Source: Gnetum montanum
Lineage: Eukaryota; Streptophyta; Gnetopsida; Gnetales; Gnetaceae
Assembly: GCA_015680685.1 (NCBI GenBank)
Contig: MNCI01037991.1
Coordinates: 79,158 to 143,157, forward strand
Direction of reading: 5' to 3'
Length of the DNA stretch: 64,000 nucleotides
In this document: positions 36,601 through 48,900 of the stretch, piece after piece
Layout of the letters: each line of letters opens with the position of its first letter
How positions within the stretch are numbered: the first letter of the stretch is position 1
The notes under the pieces: generated by a model
Told to the model about the DNA's origin: nothing
Database searches by the model: none
The model's input: only the letters and a program-made list of their open reading frames with translations
Position numbers and translations under genes: made by a program

Positions 36601-36779
36601 AGAGCTATAAACCTTCAACCCACTACTAGTTCTGACAACCGCAAGAAGAGAATATCTTTCTTCAAAACCAAAAGCCCAGAAAAGCTCTCACAACCATAAG
36701 TAGTTGAGTCTGTGTACACTCCTCCAACACATAAGGCTTTAGAGCTCCCTTCAAACCAACCATAGAGCTTAACACATAC

Positions 36780-37530
36780 GGTAACTGACTGGATCAAGGT
36801 AGGCCACCTTCCTAGGAAACTATCTGACCCTAGAAGTCCCTTAATCTACCTCCAAGTCATTCTAAATGAACCTCATAAGGCTCTTCTTGACTCAAGTTCT
36901 AGAGTCAACTTGATCTCACAAGAAAAGTATAAAGCCTGGAACCTGCCTCCACTTAAGAAGAGCAACATTCAACTAGAGCTGGATGACCAGTCCATCACCA
37001 TTCCCTTGGGATTGGTGGAGGACATCATTACCACTGTGTGTGGTTGGTCATACCCAGCTGATTTCCTAGTGATATAAGTTAATAGTAACAAAGGGGACTT
37101 CCCAATTACAATGGGAAGGGCATGGCTAAGTACAATAGATGCATGCCTACGAATTTGTGATCTTTCCTTGGAAATATCTAAGGTAAACATTTATGGAAAG
37201 ATCGAGAAGAACAAAGTTCCATTCATCACATATAGTGACTCATTGGGTGATGACATGGAGGAATGCTCAGCATCTCCTACATGCAACTAGTGTGCCCTAG
37301 AAACTCTGAGACAAAGGTTCCTATATGTAGCAACCACACAACAAGTGGACACCACATGGTTGATAGCTAATCAAAAGAGAAATCAACCAACATGCACGGA
37401 ACAAACTGAGGGAATAGCTCATGTCCACAACGAAGGCATAGATACATTGAAGTATAAGCGTCACTGACTTCTACCCCTTAACCTGAAAACATCAGTTGGG
37501 AGAAGTTGGACACTTCTAAGAAATTTAAAC
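36780..37530 (+). pseudogene. Athila-like protease and linker (element Y)
   Basis: The plus strand reads LIYLQVILNEPHKALLDSSS (active-site region, DSS for the usual DLG/DSG), RVNLISQEKYKAWNLPPL, ITIPLGLVEDIITTVCGW, ITMGRAWLSTIDACL and ICDLSLEISK in one frame with one stop. After it comes a linker ending near NLKTSVGRSWTLL, equivalent to the start of the pol linker in C. At about 37530 the sequence jumps to the extreme end of integrase. Confidence 0.8.
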
Positions 37531-39474
37531 AGGTGATCATTATTTCAGAGCTCTTCCTTTCCATTTAGTCATGGGAAAGATGGCCACCTATGCTAATCAT
37601 TTAGGGCCCTTAGTTCTTTTTAAGCTTTTGTTTTACACGTTATTATCTTACACATTTTTGTTTTACAAATTTCTTTAACTTTTCTTGTTTTTGTTTTACA
37701 ACATCGTTCATACTTTTCATTTCTTTGTGTGTGTGTTATCCATCTTGTAAGTTTGTCACCAACAAGTGTTCTTAATGATGGTATGAACTATTTTTCTATT
37801 GATTGCTAATGTTTGGTTTTTACCTTTAAGTTATGATGTTGATATTAAGGTATGGTTCTTTTGATATGAAAGGCAATGAGTCCACTACATCCATACATCC
37901 ATAGATTTCTATGGTCTCTCTTGGCTTTGAAATATATAGTCCCTTTCTAAATAAGAACTATTAACGAATCGGTGACTGGGCATTTCTCAGACTAAGGAAG
38001 GACTCAAGGATTAAAAAGGGTGTGACTTCAAGGGAACTTGATGCATTTGTGTTGGCCATTCTCTTGGGTGCTTGGATGTTTTCTTCTTGAGTTATTTTAC
38101 CATTTCTATGTTACCTAATTATTGGGAAGTTGAGCTAATAAAAATAACAAATTCTTTGCATGGTTTGGTTCTCATGCATAAGCATATAAAATAAAAAAAT
38201 AGTGAGACTTCAAAGCACACCCCTTAGATGAAATAATCATTTGGGCTACAAGCACTGGTTATGAAAATAAAATAAACATGTTCCCTCTAACTAAGGCCCT
38301 TCTTGCTTCCCATTCTCTCCTCCTTCGTTTCGTCAAAATGGTGGTGGCTCTTGGATGAAGGAATTCTTGTTACTTCAAGGGGATGGATTGGCCGAATGCA
38401 TTAATGTGAAGTCACTGGATGTGATTTTTTTGAGGTCGGGCTTGGAATGGAATCTCCTAAGTTACCTTAACCATGAAATACACAAGGGACTGTACACCAC
38501 CTTGTTCTTGGGATTCCATTCCATTCTCTTCTCTCCATCCTTATCTCCATTCTTCACCTCATTGTTGATTGTATCATTAGTGTATATTTTGGTTGATGCA
38601 TCATTTTCTTTTTGGTAAATTATTATAGTTAAGACTTTAACTCTTGTTTCAAATGACATTTCTAGAGCCTACAAACTCTTTGAATGTGGGTTTGTTAGGG
38701 CATTAAGGGCATGAGCCTGCTTTGGGGAGGACTCACTGGCATTCCTATTTGGTGCACCAGTTAAATTCTTTCCCTTAATATTTTTGCAATCCACTCTGTT
38801 TTGTTTATTTAAATCTTGACATCCATTTCATCAACGTTATAGTTGTCTCTTTTTCTCTATCTTTCTTATTCTTCTTTCTCAATTCTATCGCTACCGGAGG
38901 TTCGCTCTTAGTCATGGGGGTTCGGACCCAATTTTTTTCGATTTTCTCCTAACCGCTACACCTTCAGTAGTCATCACTATGATATCTCCCAATCCTTATC
39001 AGCCATACCACAACTTAGCCAATGGACCTTTCACCGAAGCAAGGCATCAATTGCATTATGATTTTTTTACCCTTGCTAATATAAGACTGTGTTGTATGTG
39101 TAGATGGAAAACATACAACAACGGAGTGGATCTGAAGGGAACACTTGGAATGGATCGGTGCTGAAGAAGCTATGCAAGGAACAAGACTGATGGCGTGCTT
39201 ATAGATGGACAACGAAAGGCACAATCTTGGTGTTGGTAGCAGCAAAACTTCTCTCTCTCTCTCTCTCTTTCATAGCTGCCAAATGAGGCTTGATGTCAAA
39301 TGTATAAAGTGTTCACTCTTGTTGTCGTGAACACCAGTTTTGTATTCTCGTGTAATGATGATCTATTCACATATCATCCCATTCACCATTACTTCCATTT
39401 GATTCAATAATCCCATACCTTCCCAGTATTTTGTAAGGAACTCGAGGATGAGTTATTATTCAGTCATGGGGGTA
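37531..39474 (+). other. Non-coding 3' region of element Y
   Basis: Matches the inverted 18418-20320 of element C along most of its length. No coding domain was recognised. A (CT)n microsatellite of about ten units lies at 39249-39269. The last bases before LTR2 (tcatgggggta) act as the polypurine tract. Confidence 0.75.
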
Positions 39475-40224
39475 TGATGGCATGTGATACGCGATATCAA
39501 AGTGTGCTGTCAAATCTATAAATAAGAGGAAACTCTCCCTTGTTTATCATTTTAGGCCTAGACCATAGCAAAAATCTAGCAATTTTACCTCTCTAGAGAT
39601 AGAATAATTCCCATGTGCCCACAGTAGGAGCTCCAAAGTGAACGGATCTTTATTCAAGCAAATATTGTACCTGAACACACGTTTGTGTACAAAAATAAAG
39701 ATGAACTTATTGGATAAACCTTGCAATGCATGGAATAGGCTAAATAGGATTTTATTTATTATTATTTACTGTTAATTATTTAAATTCTTTATTACTTCCT
39801 TAAATCTTTCTCAACCCTTCTCTCATAGTTAAGTGCATTTAGTACAACTGCTTTGAGCATGTGCATTACACTTGGTGATCCCAGTAATGAATAGCATTTG
39901 GTAACCAAGCTTGCATTGGTTCAGGGTGTGAATGGTAAGTGGGAACAGATGTTGATGCTAGGTTAATTAAGACTTAGTTAGTTAAAATTAGTTAATTAGT
40001 CACTTCACCCTTCACCTCATTAGCATAGGAGATAAAAAAGAAAAGATATAAAAATCACATACCTTAGACTTACTTAACCATACAACCATGAAAAATACAA
40101 GTAAGTCTGGGAAGACAACGAATGATTAACCTTAATTTTTCCATGAGGCATGTAGGCACTTACTCTGTGGAGTTCGACCGAATTGTGTGTGTAACGCTCG
40201 TATTCGTATGGTTGAGTGTAGGGG
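39475..40224 (+). repeat. LTR2 of element Y
   Basis: Begins TGATGGCATGTGATACGCGATATC and aligns with LTR1, but about 100 bp of the GATATC cluster is deleted, leaving one GATATC ahead of TATA box CTATAAATA (39518-39526). It ends at ggggtacca, lacking the last ~12 bp of LTR1, where the second copy of the E gag segment begins. Confidence 0.9.
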
Positions 40225-40714
40225 TACCATCTGAAAAATGACCTATTCCCTTTGTGATTTGGATGTCAAAACACCTTGGCACACAACCCACCTCTACTCC
40301 CTTGCAACCTTTGTAAGAACATCTTGCTAATAGGTTAACAAGAGAGCGTCTAGAAAGAGAAAACTGTCAATGCAAATTAGGACCTCCAAGAACCTACACT
40401 GCTAAATGCTATTCCTATGGGTCCATCCATTAATGAGCCTATTACGAGTCATCAAAACAAGGATAATGTCATGGATTGTGTTCCGATCCCAGCATCCTCG
40501 ATTACTAATGTAAAAACTCCTCCATGAGAAATACGAATGCTAGGTCAAATCGACCAAATCTCTATAGACAAGTGTGTCCCAAATGGTAAAGGCTTAGCAA
40601 GCACATTAACCTAGGTCACACAATCCTTAAAATAAAAGAACACTTCTTTAAGTCTGTATGACCTAGTAATAACTTCATCAGTACATTGGTAAGCTCTTGT
40701 ACAGATGTTGATCT
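40225..40714 (+). repeat. Right copy of ~490-bp duplication flanking element Y
   Basis: Repeats E gag sequence 32786-33275, in the same orientation, and then continues into the E protease. It contains more stops than the left copy. Confidence 0.85.
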
Positions 40715-41400
40715 CGATCCCTTTTAGTGAGGACCTTCCTGAAGATGAACCATCCATTTATGCAGTATTGTCCTCACAACTTTAAGAATCAAAGGCCACA
40801 TCCCTAGAGTTTCGCACTAAAGTCATTAAGCTAGATGAGAAAATAGGAGAAGTCACCACAACCCCTATGTTCATGACAATACAAGTTAATCATTTCAAGA
40901 TATGTAGGGTGCATGTTGATGACAGTGCAGCAACAAATGTAATAACTTTTCTTGTCATTGAAAAACTGGGACTTACTGAACAAATACAACTCACAACTTC
41001 TTTCCTAAAATCCATCAATGGTTCTTGTGTTGGGGTGAAAGATATGGTTACCTTAGATTTCATAGCCGGGGACCAATTCCCCACATCAGTTGAATTCTTA
41101 GTGGTTGACGAAATGCCAAGGTTCAATCCGATTCTAGGACATCCCCGGCTAGCTCAACTTAAAGCTATATCCTCACCAATCCATCAAGAGATCCACCTAC
41201 CTTACGAGGGTTATGAAATCATCATACATGGAGATACAACTGTATCGATCACTTCCTCACACCTTGAGGTAGGTCAAGAGTCAGAAATTGAGTTCGATGA
41301 GCCTAAGCAAGAAACTGTGAACATACATCAACACATGAACCCAACATTAACTCACAATCCTACTAGGACTAAAGAAACATAGGAAGAAGCAAACATAGGA
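40715..41400 (+). pseudogene. Tat-like aspartic protease (element E)
   Basis: The plus strand continues from the gag linker (ISIPFSEDLPEDEPSIYAV) to TTPMFMTIQVNHFKICRVHV, active-site region VDDSAATNVITF, KDMVTLDFIAGDQFPTSVEF, MPRFNPILGHPRLAQLKA and HQEIHLPYEGYEIIIHGD. The 171-codon frame 40867-41382 is open across the whole protease core. The active site reads DDSA where F reads DDGA; plant Tat proteases often have D-x-G here, so E may be inactive. It is followed by a stop at 41380 and then the 27-bp array. Confidence 0.88.
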
Positions 41401-41548
41401 TCCATTCCTACTAATATCTCCTTGTCGGAACTACCCTTTAACATTACCGATGAAGGAGAAGGTAAGTATAAAATCACACTCACATGCCCAACCCCACATG
41501 TTAAGTTACAAAAGATCAAGAGGCAACTCAACAACTAGAACGAAATCA

Positions 41549-41766
41549 CCACATGTCCAAAATTATGTTAAACTATCACATGTCCAAAATGATGTTAAAC
41601 TATCACATGTTCGAAATGACGTTAAACTATCACATGTCCAAAATGATGTTAAACTACCACATGTTCGAAATGACGTTAAACTATCACATGTTTGAAATGA
41701 TGTTAAAATACCACATGTTCAAAATGATGTTAAACTATCACATGTCTGAAATGATGTTAAACTACC
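41549..41766 (+). repeat. 27-bp tandem array, left half (8 copies)
   Basis: Eight units of about 27 bp around the word atcacatgtccaaaatgatgttaaact. The unit is nine codons, so frames stay open through it by chance. It is interrupted at 41766 and resumes at 45346. Confidence 0.95.
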
Positions 41767-42284
41767 TATTGGCACATTTTGGCCATTTAATGGAGCAGGC
41801 TTTGTGAGGTTGTGAAGCTAATCATATAACTAACATTGCCAATATTTTATTTGATGAAGACTTTTCAGAGGTGTTGGGTTGGTAGTTTGAAAGGTTTTTC
41901 TCTAATTGATTTACTAGCAAATACAGTTTTGTTTAAGACAAATGATCAATTGTTCAAAGTTCATGACATTCCTCTACCAGCTATTTTAGTGCCAAAGAAG
42001 CATTCACTGGATCTACAAACATGTATTAATGTACAAGTCAAGAAGTGGATTTAGTTGACCTCCATAAGGTATGGGAGGGTAATGAATGTAAGGCAACTTG
42101 TAGAAGAAACTAAATAATGCCTTGGAATTGAGAGTTATATTATTTGGGCTATGAAATGCCCCTGAAAGCCAGGAACATTCAAGGTCATCCGCCCCTGGCA
42201 AAATCATTTGGAATAGCCCATTATGAGGAGGAAACATGGTGAAGAAGCAGGAGCGGATTACTTTCACTTATAGCGTATGGTTTA

Positions 42285-42990
42285 GGAGAGAGATTTCAAT
42301 GGAAATCTTGTCAAGCAATTTGTTGTCTCAAAGACCATGATCCTGCAGAGACTTCAAATTTTCAATCTGAGAAGGGATGCTGCAGCTCAACGTATTATCA
42401 TCCAATTGAAGCCGATTGAGAGAAGACAAATTTCCTAAGCTTGCAGAGATGCTTCCAGTTATGAAGTTGGAAAACACATCCATGTCCTACATATTTGGCC
42501 AGAACCTCACCAAATTGACTGGTAAAGTTCTAGTTAACATGTTCTGGTAAAGACGTAGTTCCTGTAAGACAGAGCAATTGGACAGAGCTTCCAAGATAAG
42601 AATGGGTGTTGACGTTATCTTCACTTATGAAATAGTATTTCTCCACATTCAAGTAAACCATGTGACTGCAGACTTTTCCTATCCAAGAAGAAGGTGTTGT
42701 GCCCGTCAATCCATTATGTGTAAAGTCAAGTTGGGAGAAATTGGCAAGTGACACTGGAATGTTCCCGCTAAACTGGTTGAAAGTGAAGCTCAAAAATTGC
42801 AGTTTGCGGAAGCTGCTTGTCTAGGAAAGAAGAAGACCATAAAAATTATTTTCAGTTAATTTTAGGTTGACGAGAGCCATATGGTTGCTTATGCAGTAGC
42901 CTAAAATGGCAACAGAAGTAGAGCATGGTTCAAAGAGACCTCCAGCGCACCATATCTAGAGGTTTAGCACTAGACGAGCAAGACAGTGCC
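42285..42990 (-). pseudogene. Leucine-rich-repeat receptor gene fragment
   Basis: The minus strand reads LQFLSFTFNQFSGNIPVSLA, FSQLDFTHNGLTGTTPSSWI, then LILEALSNCSVLQELRLYQN, ITGSISASLGNLSSLNRLQL, DDNTLSCSIPSQIENLKSLQ and DNKLLDKISIEISLL, spread over three frames with stops. The LxxLxLxxNxLxGxIPxxLxxLxxL pattern is that of plant extracellular LRR proteins (receptor-like kinases or receptor-like proteins). About six repeats are seen. No kinase, transmembrane segment or start is present. It lies inside insertion H, opposite to the LTR orientation. Confidence 0.85.
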
Positions 42991-43332
42991 TAGGGTTTGA
43001 TCTTGACAAAATCCTCCATCATCGGATGCGTTACTTACCTTCCTATGCACTGGAAGAGGGATCTCCTACAGCAATTGCAGCTATGCCTATGTTTATTGAG
43101 CATTTCTGCAGCGCTAAGCACGCACGCGCGAGTCAACACCAGGGCCTTGCTCCACAGCGCGTGGGCGGAGGACAAGGAGGATAGCAACAAAGCATAAAAT
43201 GAGTTTTAGGAACGAACACAGCTCAATGGAAAATGATTTTTGGATGAAACGTGATTTACAGAGGTCAAATCGATAACTTAATCTAGCTCCAGGGCTATCA
43301 GGACCTAGTGACTTGGATCTTCTCTGAATACC

Positions 43333-43593
43333 ATGAAAATAAAGGATGCTAATGCTGGGGTACTCTCAAATTTTGAGCTAAAAAAATTTGAAATTATCAA
43401 GGCAGAGAAGCTTCAAGTTTTAAATCTTAGACCTACTACAGCAGTTGAAGTTCATATGATAATTGAGGATTGTGAAGAGCGAATGTCAAAAGATTCTGTT
43501 CAAGAATTTATTTCCACCATGAAGAGAATACTGCCTAGTTCCCCTCCAAAGATGGAAGATGAAAATGATGTTGACAAAGTGCAGAGAAGATGA
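43333..43593 (+). pseudogene. RNA polymerase III subunit RPC9 (CRCP) gene fragment
   Basis: An 86-codon open frame. It starts MKIKDANAGVLSNFEL, typical of the RPC9 N-terminus, and after three or four residues goes to KAEKLQVLNLRPTTAVEVHM and IIEDCEERMSKDSVQEF, the C-terminal HRDC-like part of RPC9/Rpb4-type subunits, ending in an acidic tail. The family protein is longer (about 110-140 residues), so roughly the middle third is missing, with the two ends joined in frame without an intron. That suggests a retrocopy of an exon-skipped transcript or an internal deletion. In the functional protein this subunit pairs with RPC8 in the Pol III stalk. Confidence 0.8.
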
Positions 43594-43899
43594 AGATGGA
43601 ATCGTCCCTAATATAACTTCGGTTGTATACGCATACATATATCAAATCCATGGTTCTATCTCTATCACTACAAGGAAAATAAAATATTTTATGATTTAAA
43701 AAGGAAAAGACAGTTATGAAATATTTTTGTAACATCCTATGAAAGGAGACATTTGGCTATTATTCCTATGGAAGTTGTAACTTCCTATGATAGTTACAAC
43801 TAGAATATTTATAATTAATTTTAATTTGGATTATCATGAAGACACTTGTCAACTATATCCTTTTTTATCTCTATGGTGGTTACAACCATCCAAGATTTT

Positions 43900-44050
43900 T
43901 TGTAACTTACCTAACTTGTTGGGCAAGTAACCTCCTAAGTTATTGGGCAAAGAATCTCCTAATTGGTTGGCCAAGTTACTTGGGAGAGAAGTTAGGTAAG
44001 ATATTTTTGAATATGTAACTTCCCTACCTACCTTTGAACCCTATAAAAAG
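43900..44050 (+). promoter_or_regulatory. LTR promoter with 24-bp repeats (insertion H)
   Basis: Three ~24-bp direct repeats around CTAACTTGTTGGGCAAGTAA (43905-43985), followed by TATA box CTATAAAAAG at 44041-44050. LTR G has the same arrangement in inverse orientation. Probably the U3 core promoter. Confidence 0.6.
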
Positions 44051-45345
44051 GCTTCAGGGGTTAAGGAGGAAGGATCACAAGGGGTCTTAATTTCTGGGGA
44101 AGAGGAGGACTTTTGGGAGGTCTCATACATCACACTTTTGAGAAGACATTGGGATCATACTTGGTCTCTCACTTGAAGACACACTTGGGATCTTGAGAAG
44201 AGCTTTGTAAAGAAGAAATTGTGAACGATTGCTTGTAAGATGGCTTGCTAGAGTAAAGATTTTAGCCTCTTTGTCATGGTCCTATGAGTTATGTACTTTT
44301 TTTTGTTTTGTTTAAATTGCTTAGCTAGTGGTTTAGATAGTATCATCCTTGGCAAGTAATTTTGGGATTTTTAGATTGCTCTTATTGTTCTTGTAGCCCG
44401 ATAGAAATTTCTATTAAAATTTTTCCATAGAAGCGCTTGTGTTAAAAAGCCTTAAGAGCATTTTAGTAGTAAATTTTGTTATTGTACAACGTGTGGGAAC
44501 TGCTATTGGGTTTGTTGTAAGAGAGCCTCTGTTTGTAGTCAGGCCGTTGAACAATTCAGTAGTCAAGAGGGTTCAGAAAAGCTTTGGTATTTTGATGGGA
44601 CCAGAATAGCTTCTTTTTATCTTTAAAGTGAATTTCCATGGTATTTCAATCAGAAATTGTCAAGTCTTTCAAAGGTTCTGTTTGAATGCAATCATTGGAA
44701 TCTATTATCTAGTCAAAATGGAGTCTTGTACATGGTAGTTTACGCAGCAATTTTTGGTAGCATAGTAGGATTATCTTGAAGAAATTACTTGTTTGAGCCT
44801 TGGAAGTTTGAACAATTCGTAGATATTGAATTTTGGATAGCTTTATTGCGAAGTGTTTACTCATGTCATTTTACCTTGTTTAAATATTTGAGGTCTACAC
44901 AAATCCGCTTTCTTTTCTTTTTTGCTTATTTCCATTGAATCTTGCTCTATTTCTAGTTTTCTTGTGGAACTATCTCTTTCTCTGGGAAAAATTAGGAGCA
45001 GATTGCAGAGTTGTGCTCAAATGTTTTTGCGAAATTTTATTTGTTACAAGTAGGTATTATAAGGACCGCATAGACTAGGCAGCTGAACAAAATAGGAAAT
45101 TTTCAACAACTCACAGTACTTCGCGAAGTTGGCTGAATCTCTTTAAAGTAAGTCATTTCTAGTTTACACACAACGCAATCGTTACATTTCTCACAACCGC
45201 ACGCTGCAACAGCACATACACATACTCACATTAACTACTGAGTTTATTTGGGGTATCTGGGCCTTGGTGTTGCTAGAGACTAGCAGGCACCTAAATCCTA
45301 TTCGAGGACACTCATTGGCAGTCGCATCCCAAATGGTCGCCAACA

Positions 45346-45480
45346 CTACCACATGTCCAAAATGACATTAAACTATGAAATGTCCAAAATGACGTTAAAA
45401 TAACACATGTCTGAAATGATGTTAAACTATCACATGTCCTCAATGTTGTTAAACTAGCCACGGTCAAAAATGACTGGTTC
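45346..45480 (+). repeat. 27-bp tandem array, right half (4-5 copies)
   Basis: Continuation of the array at 41549-41766 after insertion H, with units more diverged towards the right. It marks the boundary between protease and antisense gene in element E. 45481-45984 beyond it holds no recognised feature and would be the 3' flank of the antisense gene. Confidence 0.9.
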
Positions 45481-45984
45481 CTTTTAAAAGTTTCCTAAAA
45501 CTGTTATTTCTTTTGGCCCACTATGGCATAACACTGGTAACCTTTCTTTCCTTAGCAACAAATGCAAATAGTCCACTATGAATTTAAACTAATCTGAATA
45601 GCTCGAAATGGCTTTAAACTAGGATTCAATACATCACAAAGCCTACAAACATTCACCACGTTATGTCAAATTTTAGTTTCAATGATACAAGTTGCAGTCT
45701 CGATTTATGCCTTATCGTTTCTTTCCTCTTTTGCAAGAATTGATTTACATTTTGTTTCCACCATATTACATTTAGTTACACACATATGTTCATGATAATA
45801 TTGGAAAAAAGTAAATAAAAAGAGAAAACAAAAAATAAAAAAAATGATATGTCAACATGGTGGTAAAATTTCAACATATTAGGTTATAATTAGGTCCACA
45901 TTATTACACTTGTCAACCACAACTTCCATCAAACATTCAAAAATCAAAAAACATTTAATAGCCAAAGTCTAATTAACAGTAAGC

Positions 45985-48900
45985 TCATGGAGGGGGCTGA
46001 TCCCCAAGGTCTTCTTCATCATCCACTCTTGCTCCACTAGGACCAGCTCCATCATTAACATGTTCCTATAGCAGAAAATAGAAAACAAAATACACAAGGT
46101 AAGAGTAGTAAAGCAAATCATAAATAAAAAAATTAGGAAAACAGTAACACTCACAAGTGAGGAAGGCTCTAAGTTAGTCTCCAAACACCGTAGAATCTCT
46201 GCCTCGGGCACATTTGTCCAATCCTTCTCCAAGCCAAGATCAATGCTAGCTAAGGTTTTACCCTTGTCCACTAAGGTCTAGGNTCTCTCAGGAGATCCTT
46301 CCACCTCAGTGCACTCAGCGAACCTATCATAAGCAGGCCGCAAGCCTAACCCATCGATGAACATCTCCATTCGGTGATGTTCAACTAACTCCTCCTTCAA
46401 CCATTTCTTATACTGATGCTTGTGGTCCTTTTGGTCTTGGCCCCACTTCCATACCTTAGTCACAAAGGACTTCCAATCATGACATTTTCTACTTAGCAAA
46501 TCCATCTATGTCCTTTTCTTAGCCAAATCCTGTGTAGCTTGCACCTTGCTGTTCAAAATCATCCAGTAGCATGCATAGGTGATTTCAGAAGTGTGCCAAG
46601 TGCTATCGCCAGATAGTCTGGCAACATCAAGATCATAATGGGATTGGAGATCCCCGTTCTTCTCTCTCTCCTTTGCTAGTGCTTCTTTCAATGAACGCAC
46701 CTCGTGCCATAAGTACTCAACTGAGTGCCTATAAGTCCAAAGCAATTTTGTGTTTTGTATGACGCAACTAGAGACTGCATCATATACACTCCTTGGGACT
46801 TGCTCAACATTCCCTGGTAGTTCAGGAAGAGCATCAATGTAAGTAGCTTTAGAGGGATCCTAGTGAAGCTTAGTGAAGTGTAAGCACCACTAATCAATAA
46901 TGAATGCAAAGAAACATAATAAACCCAGACACTAAGCGTAATACATAACATACACATACCTAGTTTTGGATGAGCTACTTGTAGGAAAGTGACCACATCA
47001 TCAACGATCCCTTTAACAAAGTCTATCTTACTAGGCATCTTAGGCCATGGTCTTAGACAATCGATTGGTGTAGGACAAGCGAGGGAGGCAACTTCAATTG
47101 GAACTTGTGTTCTTGACACCTCTACCCGAGATGCATATGCCTCAAGAGTCTCACCATCTACCTCTAATGCCAAAAAATAATCAAGATAATTAAGAACAAT
47201 GCATGAAAATTAAAAGATACAAGGATATTGATTGCGCTGGAAGGAACATACCAAAAAGTCCTTTTTCGTTCCACTAGGGTAGATCACCAAGCTGCAAAGA
47301 TCCATTGAAGAAGCCATCAAGGACATCTCTTTCATCACATGAATGAACACCTCTTTCACCACTATGTTGCCTGAGTGCATCCAAAGCGTCTGCAAGCTTT
47401 GTCCCCATGATGTCTGTCACATCTTCCTCTTACGAAGTGGGGGGTTCTTCGCTCATTTCTTCTCTTTCCTTCACTTCTTCTTCCAGCCATATGACTGTCA
47501 CTTTAGGATCAGCCATTGGGGCCAAAGGCTCTTTCTCTCTCTCAGGACTTTCCTCTGATAATTCCAAAATCTTAGAGTCAGTATAACATAATATATATAA
47601 TGTATAAGCCAAAACAGCAAACAGAAAATAAAAAAATAATTTATAACAGTAAAATAAAATACTTACTTTCCACTGGCAATACAAAGCGAATCTTCTTTAC
47701 TCTTGATGGTATCACATCTAGGGCAGGCTCCCTTAGACATTCTTTCCTCTTCACCTTCATCTTGGACTTTCCAATGGTCTCACCAATCAAAAGTTTAGCC
47801 CTTTTCACAGACACACGTAGCCTAGGTGGTTCCAATCCCAAGCTATCATGGGAATGATGGGAATGGCTAGCCACACCTCCAGTGGTAGTCAATGCAAATT
47901 CCTCAATTTCTTCCAGTGAATCCTGGGATTTGATGATGCTAAATAGGTGGCAAAGCCATAGACCAGAAAATTGTGAATGATCCCTCAAAACATAGTGGGT
48001 ATCATCATAAACCACTAAGAACTCAGCGAACCTACATAAGTACCCCGCAAAGAAGGCAAAGGTGAAATGGGATTTAGCATGGGTGTTTGAACATAACTTG
48101 ATGATCTCCACATGAAAACCAAATACAAGAAACTATGTCCAATTGTAGCACTGGCCTATCTCTAAGACTGCATGTATGGCACATGCAAGCTCAATCCCAA
48201 TATTTCTCCCTTGAGAAAGAGATTTAGGGAATGCCTTTGCCTGAAAGAGAGGATATATAAAGTTCACCTCTACTGATTGGGTGTCATCTTGCATGGAAAA
48301 ACCTTTGTGAGCCTGAGGCACACATAACCACTACTCAAGCTCTTCTATGACTTGACCCTCTCTTTTTGCTTTATTTATAGTTACCGTGGCACCATCTATA
48401 GGTTCACCAAAAAGATTGAAAAGAAACTCAATGGTCAAGTGGAAAGATACCTTGACCCCTCGGACCTGCGTGCTAAAATAGGAAGCATCATCATTGAAAG
48501 AATCAATAATGATGACCATCTCAGTAACCAAAATGCTAGGAGTCAAAGCTAAAAAAAGGTACATCAGACCCGCCTGGGTAAGGCGATTGATGGTCAACTC
48601 AAAAGCTCCCCTTTGCAACCACTTTTTTGATTGCTCCACCTCCCCAAATTTCATAAAAAGGGTGGCCTCAGTGCACCCCGTTATAATAGTGACTTCTTTG
48701 GGAGGGATGGCTACTGTAAAGAGAAAACATAGAGTAAAAAGTTAAAAATATGGTACACGATAATGTAGTCAAAAAAGAAGGGAAAATGGAGTCTAAGGTA
48801 TGGCCATTTACCATCAGTAAGTAGCATAGGCGGGATAGGTGCAAGATCAATTCTTTTAGGGAAGATTGACCCATTGGAAGATCATTCCTCATGTAACCAA

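Larger units (their letters stand above)
33276..40224 (+). mobile_element. Athila-like element Y, deleted for RT-RNaseH-integrase
   Basis: Complete two-LTR element nested in gag of E. It has LTR1, PBS, gag, protease, a junction at about 37530, a 1.9-kb non-coding 3' region, a purine tract (cagtcatgggggta) and LTR2. The internal part is about 5.3 kb. Comparison with C shows that everything from just after the protease linker to the last few residues of integrase is missing. LTR2 lacks about 12 bp at its 3' end. It could only have moved with proteins supplied by other copies, if the deletion preceded insertion. Confidence 0.88.
41767..45345 (+). mobile_element. Insertion H: LTR-type element with gene fragments
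   Basis: 3,579-bp insertion in the 27-bp array. CTACC occurs at 41762-41766 and again at 45346-45350, whereas an uninterrupted array would have it once, so it is a 5-bp target duplication. Ends are TATTGG and CCAACA, consistent with the TGTTGG/CCAACA ends of an LTR after one mutation. The right part (43900-45345) is the inverted relative of LTR G. The left part carries the LRR and RPC9 fragments. No PBS, gag or pol is present. It may be a very long solo LTR or a shortened element. Confidence 0.7.

Noticed and set aside
41549-41766. CRISPR-like regular array
   Set aside because: Units are contiguous 27-bp tandem repeats without spacers, in plant retroelement context.
41450-41807. Open frames through the 27-bp array as a repeat protein
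   Set aside because: The unit is a multiple of three, so two frames stay open by chance. No start context or homologue was recognised.
42013-42267. 84-codon minus-strand frame as an extra LRR exon
   Set aside because: No LRR periodicity; the repeats begin only near 42285.
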